DNA of 64,000 nt, taken from NCBI RefSeq assembly GCF_029227915.1, contig NC_079885.1:12413001-12477000 (forward strand), read 5' to 3'. This document shows, piece after piece, positions 10,871 to 19,342 of the stretch. The stretch comes from Hydractinia symbiolongicarpus. Taxonomy: Eukaryota > Cnidaria > Hydrozoa > Anthoathecata > Hydractiniidae. Each line of letters starts with the position of its first letter. Position 1 is the first letter of the stretch. Under the pieces are notes generated by a model. That model made no database searches and was not told where the DNA came from. It saw nothing but the letters and a program-made list of their open reading frames with translations. Made by a program: the position numbers and the translations under genes.

Positions 10871-11289
10871 AGGCTAAAATACACGGTAAGTTTAAACGGA
10901 CCGTTTAGTTGTAAGAAAAAAACTGTCTACACGTTAAGTTAAAATGTATAAGTTTTTCTAAAAAAATTTTTTTACAATAAATACCAAATAAAAAACACGT
11001 TTATCTTTCATTGCGGTTATTGCTATAGCAGCAGAAGGGGTAATCGTAGAAGAAAAAAAGCGGACTACTGGTTAGAAACCGAAAATATATGCTCAAATCT
11101 TTAGTTTAACATTAGCTCATTAATTATTCTGTTAATTTCAATAGAGAAAACGTAGCAAAAGTTGAACATGTCCAACTTTTAAAAAAACTTATAAAACCGA
11201 GAAAAGTTGTACATCTTTGCTGTTTACACGGTAAGTTTTTTTTCCTTACATTTAAACGGTCTGTTTAAACTTACCGTGTATTTTAGCCT
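10871..11289. mobile_element. PIF/Harbinger-like MITE, 419 bp
   Basis: It is flanked by TAA on both sides (10868-10870 and 11290-11292). The long inverted termini begin AGGCTAAAATACACGGTAAG, and a further inverted GTTTAAACGG..CCGTTTA block lies just inside. No coding capacity is visible. It sits immediately beside the left edge of the Polinton-derived region. Confidence 0.85.
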
Positions 11290-11313
11290 TAAGAGAAAAA
11301 AAAGAAAGAGAAG

Positions 11314-11541
11314 ATGTTAAAGTACGCAACACAGGGGATCAAAACGCAAGACACGTGCAGCAAGGCTGTTGAAAAGTACCCCCTTATGCTTATAGATGTA
11401 CCAGACCAGTTCAAAACGCAAGACATGTGCAGCAAGGCTGTCGAGGAGGATCCCCGCATGCTTGAGTTTGTACCATACTGGTTCAAAGCACAGGAAATGT
11501 GCAGCAAAGCTTTCAATAAGAACCACGAAATGTTCTGGTGA
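11314..11541 (+). CDS. Short repeat protein, DUF4116-like, three repeats
   Basis: This 75-residue ORF consists of three copies of a unit of about 25-28 residues with the pattern FKTQDMCSKAVEEDPRMLEF-V-P. That pattern resembles DUF4116 repeats found in large DNA viruses and some protist and animal genomes. No signal peptide or membrane segment is seen. It opens only 22 bases after the 419-bp MITE, and its 3' side runs into a 21-base poly-A tract at 11598-11618. It may be a fragment of a longer virus-type repeat gene or a retrocopied mRNA. Function is unknown. Confidence 0.5.
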   Translation: MLKYATQGIKTQDTCSKAVEKYPLMLIDVPDQFKTQDMCSKAVEEDPRMLEFVPYWFKAQEMCSKAFNKNHEMFW

Positions 11542-11597
11542 CAACATGTGTCCTATATGTAGGTGAAATTTCCAAGGTTATCTTACAACAAGGCTGT

Positions 11598-11618
11598 AAA
11601 AAAAAAAAAAAAAAAAAA
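11598..11618 (+). repeat. A21 tract
   Basis: Twenty-one A follow AAGGCTGT, 57 bases after the stop of the DUF4116-like ORF. The last A's form part of the start region of the next ORF (ATG at 11618). I see no AATAAA upstream. Confidence 0.85.
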
Positions 11619-11800
11619 TGTGCATCCACCGTCAATCAAAATTTGAAATGTTTGAAAATGTAGTAGCTTTAATTTTTATAGCTGGCATTGGTCTCTCCCT
11701 CCCACTTATGGCCTTAGCATTAGTACAAGAATTAGAGAAAGAGAAGGAGAATGAGCAAAGGATTAAAGACTTAGAGGATGATGTTTACACCTGTAAATAA
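11618..11800 (+). CDS. Small single-pass membrane protein (Polinton region)
   Basis: This 60-residue ORF (start possible at 11618 or, more naturally, at the internal Met at 11648) has one hydrophobic segment of about 20 residues (VVALIFIAGIGLSLPLMALA). A highly charged, coiled-coil-like tail follows (ELEKEKENEQRIKDLEDD) and the protein ends YTCK. The stop codon abuts the ATG of the next ORF, suggesting co-expression. No homologue is recognised. Small membrane proteins are common in virus-type Polintons. Confidence 0.5.
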   Translation: MCIHRQSKFEMFENVVALIFIAGIGLSLPLMALALVQELEKEKENEQRIKDLEDDVYTCK

Positions 11801-11977
11801 ATGGAACAATGTAAGGACTGTGAACGGGTACTCGATGAGTATGACAGGTGTAGATGTGGACGTAGGTTTGTGGTAAAGGGTAAAATGTTGTGTTGGTACT
11901 GTTATAATGAATATATAACGTATAACGGGGGTAGCTGTGTATGTAAAACGATACGCAATCCTCGGGCCTTGTTTTAA
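11801..11977 (+). CDS. 58-residue Cys-rich (zinc-ribbon-like) protein
   Basis: The ATG follows the preceding stop with no gap. The protein begins MEQCKDCERVLDEYDRCRC and has nine cysteines in CxxC, CxC, CxxC and CxC arrangements, as expected for one or two small zinc-binding sites. I do not recognise the family. The direct abutment to the small membrane ORF and the next gene only 12 bases downstream place it in a compact plus-strand cluster of the Polinton-derived region. The frame is intact, unlike most genes of this element. Confidence 0.5.
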   Translation: MEQCKDCERVLDEYDRCRCGRRFVVKGKMLCWYCYNEYITYNGGSCVCKTIRNPRALF

Positions 11978-11989
11978 ATTCAATAAAGG

Positions 11990-12516
11990 ATGCTGAAATT
12001 TGAAGAAGAAATTGTCAACCCTAAAATATTTTACAACTTTACTGCTACCTTTACAGACATGAACGATATCAACGTGGACTATCTAACAGTGTCAGATGCT
12101 ATTCCTGCCAATGGAGGTAAGGATCAACGTTTCATAGTGGGGTACCAAACACCAAAAATCTGGTCCCCGCATGGGGTCAGCCGGTACAACGCCAATGCTG
12201 TACCAGCGATAAGTCTTGATTTCGAAGAGTACCCCGATTGGGTTGCGAAGTATCGCCAAATCTGGAACAAAATTGACGCCGGAGCCTGTGAAAAAGGACC
12301 GTTACATCAATGCCAAACTCAAATACTACAAGGATGCAATCACGACTAAATTCCACGGTATGCCAGTGCCCTACGATGAGCAGTGCTATCCTGGCACTAT
12401 CATCCGTGTACGTCCAAGGTAAAAACTACTACCCTCAGGTACATGTTGTGGAATGTCGGTACAAGGACAAAAGAATGGCTGCTAAGCGAGGATTAAAAAA
12501 CCCATATATTTTATAG
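11990..12516 (+). pseudogene. Polinton-region hypothetical protein, two frameshifts
   Basis: The first frame (11990 to about 12290) encodes MLKFEEEIVNPKIFYNF and about 100 further residues. Coding sense then moves to a second frame (about 12290-12400, with KLKYYKDAITTKFHGMPVPY) and a third (about 12400-12516, with SVYVQGKNYYPQVHVVECRY, ending PYIL). The complete product would be around 170 residues. The mixed beta-strand-like, aromatic-rich sequence could be a nucleic-acid-binding fold, but I do not recognise a family. It is followed by a minus-strand gene converging from 12559. Confidence 0.5.
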
Positions 12517-12558
12517 GTCTTGTAGGGCCTATAAAATATATAAAATTAAGGCTTATAC

Positions 12559-13017
12559 TTAGGTGGAGACTCTAGGTAGCGCTTGCATACTGTACAGATG
12601 ACAGTTTTTTTCCTCCCGACCTTTCGCAACTAGCTGGGCACGCTCCTGTTCGTTGATCGCATTGACAATACGGTTAAAGCGTTGTCTCATCTGTTCCTCT
12701 ACCAGCATATACTTTTGTTTTTCTTTGATAACGGTAGTGAATTCATAGTCGCTAATCACCCCATTTTCTACTGCTTTTAAGATGAGATCAACAATAGAGT
12801 TCAATTTAGACTCCGCCAATAGTCTTATATTCTCATGCTTTTTGGATTTCACACCCAACCTCTTCCCGGCGTTCCGGAGACCAGCTTGTTTAATCCCTAC
12901 AGCTATTGTGGTCCCGCCCATGGCAATACAGAGTGGAGCTCCGAAGCCCGAGGCTAACGGCCGATCCCAACACCCGACGTTACTATAGTAATAATTTGTA
13001 GAATCCGTCATAGTCAC
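12559..13017 (-). CDS. Polinton-type hypothetical protein with hydrophobic segment and helical tail
   Basis: This open frame of 152 residues has a glycine-rich hydrophobic middle (GFGAPLCIAMGGTTIAVGIK). A helical region with KHENIRLLAESKLNSIVDLI and EKQKYMLVEEQMRQRF follows. I recall proteins with this order (membrane-like segment, then KHEKI..AEAKRNTI..LI) next to Polintons in cnidarian and other invertebrate genomes. The function is unknown. It overlaps the upstream minus-strand ORF by about 35 bases, in a different frame. It converges with the 11990 gene. Confidence 0.5.
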   Translation of the reverse strand: MTMTDSTNYYYSNVGCWDRPLASGFGAPLCIAMGGTTIAVGIKQAGLRNAGKRLGVKSKKHENIRLLAESKLNSIVDLILKAVENGVISDYEFTTVIKEKQKYMLVEEQMRQRFNRIVNAINEQERAQLVAKGREEKNCHLYSMQALPRVST

Positions 13018-13396
13018 CCTTCGTATAATACTTTTTCGCGGGGTCGTAGAGCAGTCCTAAGAGTTCATGCAGTTTTCGATTGATTACCACCGTATAGCCT
13101 TCATTAACACGGAGTCTGCAGAGTCCATTTTTCAGAACAAAGAGCTTGATCCTGTCCTGCGCCTGGCTGTTGACGATGGTTGCCAGATCCTCAATCCTAT
13201 ACAAGCTGTTCATGATTTCGATTGTTTGAAGTACGTCCATGGACCCTACTCTACGAATGACAAAGTCATTGTCGCAATAAAGATTCAGCCATACGGGTCT
13301 GATACTAATAGATTTCAGAGCAATTCTAGTATCCTGTCCCAGGTAGTCCTCAAATATCGTGGGCTTTTCGATACCAGTAATGTAGAGTTGCTTCAT
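12983..13396 (-). CDS. Polinton-type hypothetical protein, 137 residues
   Basis: It begins MKQLYITGIEKPTIFEDYLG and has a beta-rich middle. The C-terminal part (NGLCRLRVNEGYTVVINRKL, then HELLGL) is the kind of block seen in small conserved Polinton structural-type proteins of invertebrates. Its end overlaps the start of the next minus-strand gene (13017), suggesting a transcription unit. No catalytic motif or membrane segment is seen. It diverges from the plus-strand gene beginning near 13504. The frame is intact. The family assignment is from memory and tentative. Confidence 0.45.
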   Translation of the reverse strand: MKQLYITGIEKPTIFEDYLGQDTRIALKSISIRPVWLNLYCDNDFVIRRVGSMDVLQTIEIMNSLYRIEDLATIVNSQAQDRIKLFVLKNGLCRLRVNEGYTVVINRKLHELLGLLYDPAKKYYTKGDYDGFYKLLL

Positions 13397-13503
13397 CTTT
13401 GTTTTAAATCAAGGATGAACATATACTCATAAACCTCAAGGGAAAATGCAAATCCAACAGAGGAGAATGGCCTCCTGGTGTAATAAACTTAGAGCATCAG
13501 GAC

Positions 13504-14588
13504 ATGTATGTGTCTACAGAATCACATATTCCCGTGGTATTCCCTGAGTTTACCAAATATGCAATCAAAACCCCCACAAATTTGTTGAATGACACTGTTA
13601 AAGTGGGATGGACCGGGAAGGCCTTGGATTATTGGAACGCGCAGGTGAATTTTGCAACCCATTGTGCAACTACTACATTAGGTATTTCTGCTAAGCACAT
13701 AACGGGCTCCGTACCCCTTGTCAACTCGATCTTTAAATTCCATGTCTTGTATTACCACATGCGTCGTATATTAGCAAGAATGAAAGTTCCGATGCCTTAC
13801 GACGACGGGTTTTCTCAGTACAAAAACTCCTACTCAACCTCTGGATAGGCACAAGTATGCCGCGAATACGGTGCAGATCCTAATAGCCTGTACAAATTCA
13901 AGGCTGTCATGTCATCACTCACCAACGGTTTATGGTGGCCTCAGGTTGATGGTGATTGGGCCAAATCCAACATACCAACAAGTCAAGGTTTGACGTCCAC
14001 GTGGTCTTGTTGCTTGGGTCGCAAGCAGTAGCCAAGGCATCCTTACTCGGGTCCGGTGCGGACAACTATACGGCCAGACAAATCTTGTTACAAAAATGTT
14101 AAGCGTGGTGCGTAGGGAGGAGAATGTAGGGAATGACATGACACAATTTCAGAAAGTGCTCCAGTAAATTTCGCCGTCATGCCCAGCGTGTAGATGTTGC
14201 CCTCAGACATGAACCTACGTATAGGTAAGATTGAGGGGTATAACAACAGCATTTTGATCGCACCTGCCAATGTAAGCGTTGGTGTCCGGCATGATGTAAA
14301 CAACAAGCCTATTGTCAAGCCTACAGTGAGGGTCATCAAACCACCCCTAGGCATACTATCAAAACACCTATACATAATATACATCCTAAGCATACTACAC
14401 CTCCTGTACAGGCTATACCTCCTAGGCATAGTACACCTCCCAAGCATACTATACCTCCTAAGCATACTATACCTCCTAAGCATACTATACCTCCTATACA
14501 TACTCCTGATTATACCCTGCAGGAGGAACAACATGAGGATACCAAAACAGTGTTGATCACGGCAGGGGTAGGGCTCATCATTGCCTAA
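13504..14588 (+). pseudogene. Polinton tail-anchored hypothetical protein, broken
   Basis: The first block (13504-13848) includes LDYWNAQVNFATHCATTTLG and FKFHVLYYHMRRILARMKVP. A TAG at 13846-13848 interrupts it, but coding sense continues in the same frame to about 14035. After a damaged stretch, sense resumes at 14194 (LRIGKIEGYNNSILIA). From about 14346, in another frame, there are tandem PPKHTI units, a charged spacer and a final hydrophobic segment before the TAA at 14586. This order matches a roughly 360-residue protein I associate with cnidarian Polintons, which ends in a membrane anchor. Its role, perhaps structural, is unknown. At least one nonsense change and two frameshifts make it dead. 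Confidence 0.6.
14395..14502 (+). repeat. 18-bp tandem repeat encoding PPKHTI
   Basis: Units of CCTAAGCATACTATACCT and variants recur about five to six times and encode Pro-Pro-Lys-His-Thr-Ile. They form the proline-rich stalk just before the membrane anchor of the preceding broken gene. Confidence 0.75.
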
Positions 14589-14604
14589 ATATGGCTTAAA
14601 TAGA

Positions 14605-15871
14605 TCATGCTTTTTTCCTCTTTCCAAAATAGGCCACTACAAGGCAAAGGACAATGGTTGCCACTACTCTGAGAAAGAATGAGGCTACGGTACCAATAAT
14701 CCCGGGTAATGCGGCACCCGCCTTACCTGCCAAACATTTTAGAAATTTTCCAAGTCTTTCAACTGCTTTGCTACAAATCCTTTTCCTGCACCCACCGCGG
14801 CACTTCCTCCTGCACCTGCTGCGGCACTTCCTCCTGTAACTGCGAGTGCAATGGTGGAAACCAGTAGACCAACAGCCGACACGATACTCGCTATAGTCAG
14901 ACCCTGCTCTTTGAAGAGGATCTTGAGCTTTTCAAGCAGGGACATGTCATCTCCAGCAATTTTCATCAACGTTTCCTTGATGGTTTTGGGCTGGTGGTAT
15001 ATATCTGAGGATAGTAGGCCGTGTTTATCCACAATGGCCTTTTTTTGATCCTTAAATTTTTCAATTTTTTCTCAACCTTGGCAATTTCCCTCTCCAAGAT
15101 GTTCCTTTGTCCCTCGGTTGCCCCGGTTTTCTGCTTCTTGAGTTGTTTCACCTTAGCCTTTGCTTTGCCGATCTCACTATCAAACGAAATCAGCTTACCC
15201 TTCAATCTTTTAATGTAACCCTGTAAGGTTTGAATTTCGATGTTAATTCCTCTTATATCCTGTTCGGTGATGCCTTTATCAGCACCGCCAAACGACGTAT
15301 CTTCAATAAAACTTTGCGTCTTGTTTATAACCTTCTCTACCAAGGGTAGCATCTTCATATCATCAGCATTCTCCTCAACCTCCTCTTCTATATGCTTTTA
15401 GTCCTGCCGGAGCCCTTGGACCCTTGCTTTACTACCTTTGCTGGGTGTAGTATATTCGGTAAAACCTAGGGCTTGCATACGCTTCTTACCTAACGACTCT
15501 CGGAACTGTCCAATAGTTGGAAGGGGACCATCTTGATTAGTAAGCACTTTTTCAGCTAAAGTTGTTTACCCTATCACTACTTTTTTAATAATTAGTTGAT
15601 TCTGCTCCACCAATCTAAAATAATCGTGATGTTTCGCGTTTGGTATCATATTCAAATCCTTGATAAGGGTCGCGCAAAGGCTATCAACCTTAGTTTCTAA
15701 AATTTTCTCTTTGGGTGTCTTCTCACTCTGCTTTTCTCCCTGCTGTTCTCGTGACGTTGAACGCCCCGGCGTTGATAGAGGCATTTGTGTTGAGGGTTGA
15801 TCTTCAGGTTTATCATCTGGACGCCCCTCCTCATCCGGAAGATCTGGTTCGAATACTGGGTTAGTTGGCAT
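14605..15871 (-). pseudogene. Polinton coiled-coil/membrane protein, three-way broken
   Basis: The start at 15871 opens an acidic Pro-rich N-terminus (MPTNPVFEPDLPDEEGRPDD) and runs to a stop at 15566. After a damaged part, coding sense resumes near 15400 and runs to about 15050 as a long coiled coil (QTLQGYIKRLKGKLISFDSE, then KAKVKQLKKQK). It shifts frame into LLEKLKILFKEQGLTIASIV with a hydrophobic segment, and finally into a C-terminal part with GIIGTVASFF and a second hydrophobic stretch ending GKRKKA at 14605. I recall this arrangement from invertebrate Polintons, where it is a conserved virion- or membrane-associated protein of unknown role. It diverges from the capsid gene with only 33 bases between starts. 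Confidence 0.6.
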
Positions 15872-15904
15872 TTATTTGAAAACAAAATTTCCTGTATTAA
15901 ATAA

Positions 15905-16581
15905 ATGAGCGCAATCGGAGACAAACTCAACCCCTACGCAGAGACGAAACAGCTCTTCGGTATTAAGGGGAGAAAGCAACGTGTTCAGATCAGTAACATA
16001 CCCTCTACGATTAATCAAAACGAAGACCTGTACTTGGATATTCCCAGCATGGGGCAGAACGATGTCATATTTCCTGGAAGTCCCAAATTTTTACTTGACC
16101 TGGTGCTGACGGGGACCAATACGAAACGTACCCAAGTCAGCAACATAGGAAAAGTCTAGTGCGAGATTTACGTATTACTTTAAATGGCAACGAGGTTCAA
16201 AATATATCTGATTTCAACACCCTGGCGGTCTACCGGGACTTATAGCTACCCAAATTTGACAGGGACAACAACCTAATTTCGGAGGGATCAACCCCAATGA
16301 TGGTACCATCAGGGCCTTGCAGGTCAAGGCTACTGAGTTTGTCGGGAGGGATGAAAAGAAGGCCATCGCTGCGGCCTATGGTAACACTTCTGTATCCCGT
16401 TGGGCAAGATGTTTGAGTTGACGAGAGACCTACCGTTTTACCAAGCAAGGCTCCATGACAGGCTACGGTTTGTCCTACATTTTGCATCATATAGCGACGT
16501 TATAAAGGATGCAGGCACGGCAGCCTCAGGGAGCACGGCGGCAAAGCCGGCCGATGCCACATATAAAATTACCAACATCAA
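15905..16581 (+). pseudogene. Polinton major capsid protein, N-terminal half, broken
   Basis: The start MSAIGDKLNPYAETKQLFGI and the blocks QISNIPSTINQNEDLYLDIP, FPGSPKFLLDLVLTGTNTKR and ITLNGNEVQNISDFN match the first jelly-roll of the double-jelly-roll major capsid protein of Polintons/adintovirus-like elements. The protein normally builds the icosahedral shell. Breaks: frameshift near 16150, a TAG at 16243-16245 at a position I expect to be Trp, frameshift near 16290, frameshift near 16398. Homology ends at DATYKITNIK (about 16581), and the second half of the protein is missing. The next codons belong to another gene, so an internal deletion is inferred. Confidence 0.75.
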
Positions 16582-16948
16582 GGGCGGGCTAATTAACGCA
16601 TTGGTCTTTAGTGGCACCAACTTCTTGTTTTCTAGACTTGCAGGACACGGTGAAGCAGAGCAGAGAAGGCATGATAAAGCCATGGAGAAACTCCAAAATG
16701 CTCAAGCTCATTGCGTAAGCGATCGACAATCAAAGATCGATTGGTTCAACAAATAACGGGAATTACAACTACAGGCCGGTAAGAGCCTTCGGGAGCTGAA
16801 CAATGACATATACAAGCACTACATCGCATCGAATGATAAAGTTCCGAAATTGTCAGATTTCTACACATCCTCCAAGAAACAACAGGATGGCGAATTGAGC
16901 TTTATCGTTGGATCATTAAGCATTCTAAGAAGGAGGCGGACAAATTAA
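16582..16948 (+). pseudogene. Polinton small helical protein fused to the cut capsid gene
   Basis: Directly after the capsid block the frame encodes INALVFSGTNFLFSRLAGHG. A charged helical stretch follows (RHDKAMEKLQNAQAHCVSDR), then a TAA at 16754-16756 and further in-frame coding (LSDFYTSSKKQQDGELSFIV) to 16948. I recall this as a separate conserved Polinton protein with a C-terminal hydrophobic anchor. Here its own start is lost, it carries a nonsense change, and its C-terminus is replaced by RRRRTN, where it runs into integrase sequence in another frame. Confidence 0.55.
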
Positions 16949-17907
16949 GCAATATCTACTACACCCAAGAGCATCTCTGGACTGGACGTAATACCATCAA
17001 GTTGCTAGCCTCAGAAGCTGGCCTATCCAAAAAGAAGGTCACTCACTGGCTGTCTAGGCAACTGCTCTGGCTACGACACATCAAGGGTCCGAAACGTATC
17101 GATTACCCCATTTCACCATTACAAGACCCAACGAGATGCATCAGTTTGACATCTTGTATATGCCCCACGATAGGGTATATGGAAACACCTACAAAATACA
17201 TCCTGACAGGCATTGACGTGGCTTTGAGGTACAAGGTAGCGAGACCCCTACGGACAAAAAAAGCCAGTCAGGTTGCAGACATGATCAAGGATATTTACAA
17301 GGCGGGACCCCTGAGCTACCCCGAGATTTTTCAATGTGACAATGGTTCTAAATTCAAGTCAAATGTAACAAAATTGTTAGAGGATAAAGGTGTGGAGATT
17401 AAATGGGCCAGCACCAAATACCACCAGACGTTCACAGCCTTTGTAGAGTCTTACAACAAGGTACTCGCTGAAAGGCTCTTCAAGCCTCAGGATGCACAGG
17501 AGTTGGTCTCTGCGGAGACTATTAGCATTTGGGTTAAACACTTATACACTATCGTAAAAAATCTCAACAATACCAAGACTCCCATGATTGGGATGAAACC
17601 TAACAGGGCGATTAAACTCGAAGAGGTCCCACTCGCGAAAAGTCAGCAATACCCTGAAGAAAAACCCTTATCTGAGGATGGCCTCTATTTCTATCTGCTA
17701 CAACCAGGAGAGGAGCATGGAGACTCTAAAAGACGCGCAACTGACGCCTTTTGGAGCCAACATACTTACAGGATGGATAGGATCGTGGTAGCTAGTCGTG
17801 TTTTTTACTACCTAAAAGACGGTCCTGAAAGAAGCTTCGTGTCAGAGGAATTGATGCTTTTTCCTGAAGATTTTCAGATACCTCCAGAACATGTCAAGGC
17901 TTGGTAA
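16921..17907 (+). CDS. Polinton retroviral-type integrase (rve), N-terminus lost, otherwise open
   Basis: From about 16921 to the TAA at 17905 one uninterrupted frame encodes a DDE integrase. An N-terminal helical part precedes the first Asp (ILTGIDVALRYKVA, near 17215). The second Asp is in FQCDNGSKF (17340), and the Glu in TAFVESYNKVL lies with exactly 35 residues between, the classical D-35-E spacing. The C-terminal part (YRMDRIVVASRVFYYLKDGP, then EELMLFPEDFQIPP) is the SH3/chromo-like tail typical of Polinton integrases. Integrases insert the linear element into host DNA. The first in-frame Met is at 17002 and the true start seems deleted. One odd point: the segment after the first Asp is VALRYK rather than the SFSRY-like form I expect. 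Confidence 0.85.
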   Translation, partial: HSKKEADKLSNIYYTQEHLWTGRNTIKLLASEAGLSKKKVTHWLSRQLLWLRHIKGPKRIDYPISPLQDPTRCISLTSCICPTIGYMETPTKYILTGIDVALRYKVARPLRTKKASQVADMIKDIYKAGPLSYPEIFQCDNGSKFKSNVTKLLEDKGVEIKWASTKYHQTFTAFVESYNKVLAERLFKPQDAQELVSAETISIWVKHLYTIVKNLNNTKTPMIGMKPNRAIKLEEVPLAKSQQYPEEKPLSEDGLYFYLLQPGEEHGDSKRRATDAFWSQHTYRMDRIVVASRVFYYLKDGPERSFVSEELMLFPEDFQIPPEHVKAW

Positions 17908-17926
17908 TAGTTTTTCAGGCGTTCAT

Positions 17927-18388
17927 CTAAAGCATCATCATCATCTTCGCCTTCTTCAAAGGATGTAGTGCATAGAACGGGTACCCATAGACGATACCTT
18001 TGACGACATTGGATTTATTTTCCAAATTAATATCGACTACACGTCTATCGTCTATATCAAAGTTCAGTATGTTGCCTATTGTTGCTATATTAGCTAAATC
18101 CGATAGCTTCAATTCCTTATCTTTGATGACCTGGTAACAGATTGCACCATAGTTGTTTTCTTTAACATTAACAATATGCAGCCCTAGACTTTGAATATCA
18201 GCCTCTAGATACTCGTCGATCACACATCTCGCGAATGCACCCCAAGCTGACGCTACCCTGGTTAAAACATCTTCGTCAGTAGGGTATTCAAACCCCTCGT
18301 AGTGTAATCCATCCCTAAAACTAAAATTTTCCAAACATGTTGTGCAATAACCAGTCACAGACGCTGCCTTGATGCAACATCGTAGCAC
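17927..18388 (-). CDS. Unrecognised 153-residue protein (Polinton region)
   Basis: This open frame begins MLRCCIKAASVTGYCTTC, with four cysteines in the first 18 residues, and has a mixed alpha/beta composition. It ends KKAKMMMML. It converges tail-to-tail with the integrase gene (20 bases apart). I found no catalytic motif. The Polinton cysteine protease is otherwise missing from the window, but this protein does not show the His-Asp-Gln-Cys pattern I would need, so I do not call it one. It is probably an accessory gene of the element. Confidence 0.4.
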   Translation of the reverse strand: MLRCCIKAASVTGYCTTCLENFSFRDGLHYEGFEYPTDEDVLTRVASAWGAFARCVIDEYLEADIQSLGLHIVNVKENNYGAICYQVIKDKELKLSDLANIATIGNILNFDIDDRRVVDINLENKSNVVKGIVYGYPFYALHPLKKAKMMMML

Positions 18389-18520
18389 AGGTACTTGAAT
18401 ATTGTAATCATTTGTGAATGGTTGTATTTTTATTTATGCCTCCATCTTTTATCATATTTTCGGTTAGAATTAGCTTTTTTATATGAACAAATCTTCCATA
18501 CAAAAAACATTTAAGTTATA
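18389..18520. other. Short intergenic gap in the Polinton region
   Basis: AT-rich spacer between two minus-strand genes. No feature is recognised. Confidence 0.4.
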
Positions 18521-19312
18521 TTATTCCGCGAGCTCTAGGAGACGTTGATGAGTATAATGTTCACCAAGCCTGAAATGTCTCACACGCTCGGGGTTTACCT
18601 CGATACATCCACATTCTCGAAGGCAGTTATAGTGTACGATGGCATTCGGGGTCTCTGCTAGTACGACAATCTCACCCTTGGGATAGTCAACAAGCTTGTT
18701 CCGTATTTTTTGTACCACATACCCCTGTTGGCCACAGATGGCCAGGTATGGAAAGGGGTAGTTGTTGTTCTTCTGGATCACAACCATGCCGTTATCTTTT
18801 CCAGGATCTTCGAGGTAAAGCACGGTACGTTGCTGAAGTGTTTCTACTTGTTCCTGGAGCTCCTCAATTTCATCCCCCAACACCACGAGCTGATTATCTC
18901 TATCGTCTAGATCGTCCTCAAGGATGGCGACGACAATATTTCTGTCCTCTATAGTCTGGCGCTGCTCCTTAAGTTCATCTTGTAATATCTCAACACCTTT
19001 CTGGCAAGCCATTTAATTAGCTGTGCCGCCTTTGGTTTCCTAGAACGGTGCGTAATTTCCAAGGCCCCTCCTAACGTAACGAAGACGTCATGCGGATTTT
19101 TCCCTCCTCCTAGCATACCTGACCGAGTGTAGTCGGTGACTACACACCCTATTTCCGTCCTTGATGTTGTCATATGGCGATTAAGACCATACTGCCTAGC
19201 CTTTGGAATACCTAGAAATCTCTCTTTTGAACAGAGGTTGATTCTGTTTGTCAAATAAAGTCTCAATTGCTCCTGCGGGTACGGCGTTGAATAGCAAAAG
19301 TTGTGAAGACAT
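18521..19312 (-). pseudogene. BRO-N domain protein with coiled coil and C-terminal DUF3627-like domain
   Basis: The start at 19312 gives MSSQLLLFNAVPAGAIETLF and then NQPLFKRE. A frameshift near 19220 leads to FLGIPKARQYGL and KNPHDVFVTLGGALEITHRS with KPKAAQLI, the BRO-N signature of baculovirus and large-DNA-virus BRO proteins. A second shift near 19015 enters a coiled coil (ILEDDLDDRDNQLVVLGDEI) and a C-terminal domain (DNGMVVIQKNNNYPFPYLAI, then PNAIVHYNCLREC) resembling DUF3627. BRO proteins bind nucleic acid and are often accessory viral genes. Two frameshifts make this copy a pseudogene. The next gene upstream on the strand is the packaging ATPase. Confidence 0.7.
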
Positions 19313-19342
19313 TTCTAATATACCAACATAAGCCAGAAGATT

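Noticed and set aside
14088-14627. Minus-strand ORF of 179 codons with a YSMLRR repeat
   Set aside because: It is the antisense shadow of the PPKHTI repeat gene on the plus strand.
16230-16490. Minus-strand ORF across the capsid gene
   Set aside because: Antisense shadow; the plus strand carries recognisable capsid sequence in broken frames.
17927-18388. Possible Polinton cysteine protease
   Set aside because: The Cys-rich start was suggestive, but I see no His, Asp/Glu, Gln, Cys order or HWV-like motif, so the call is not supported.
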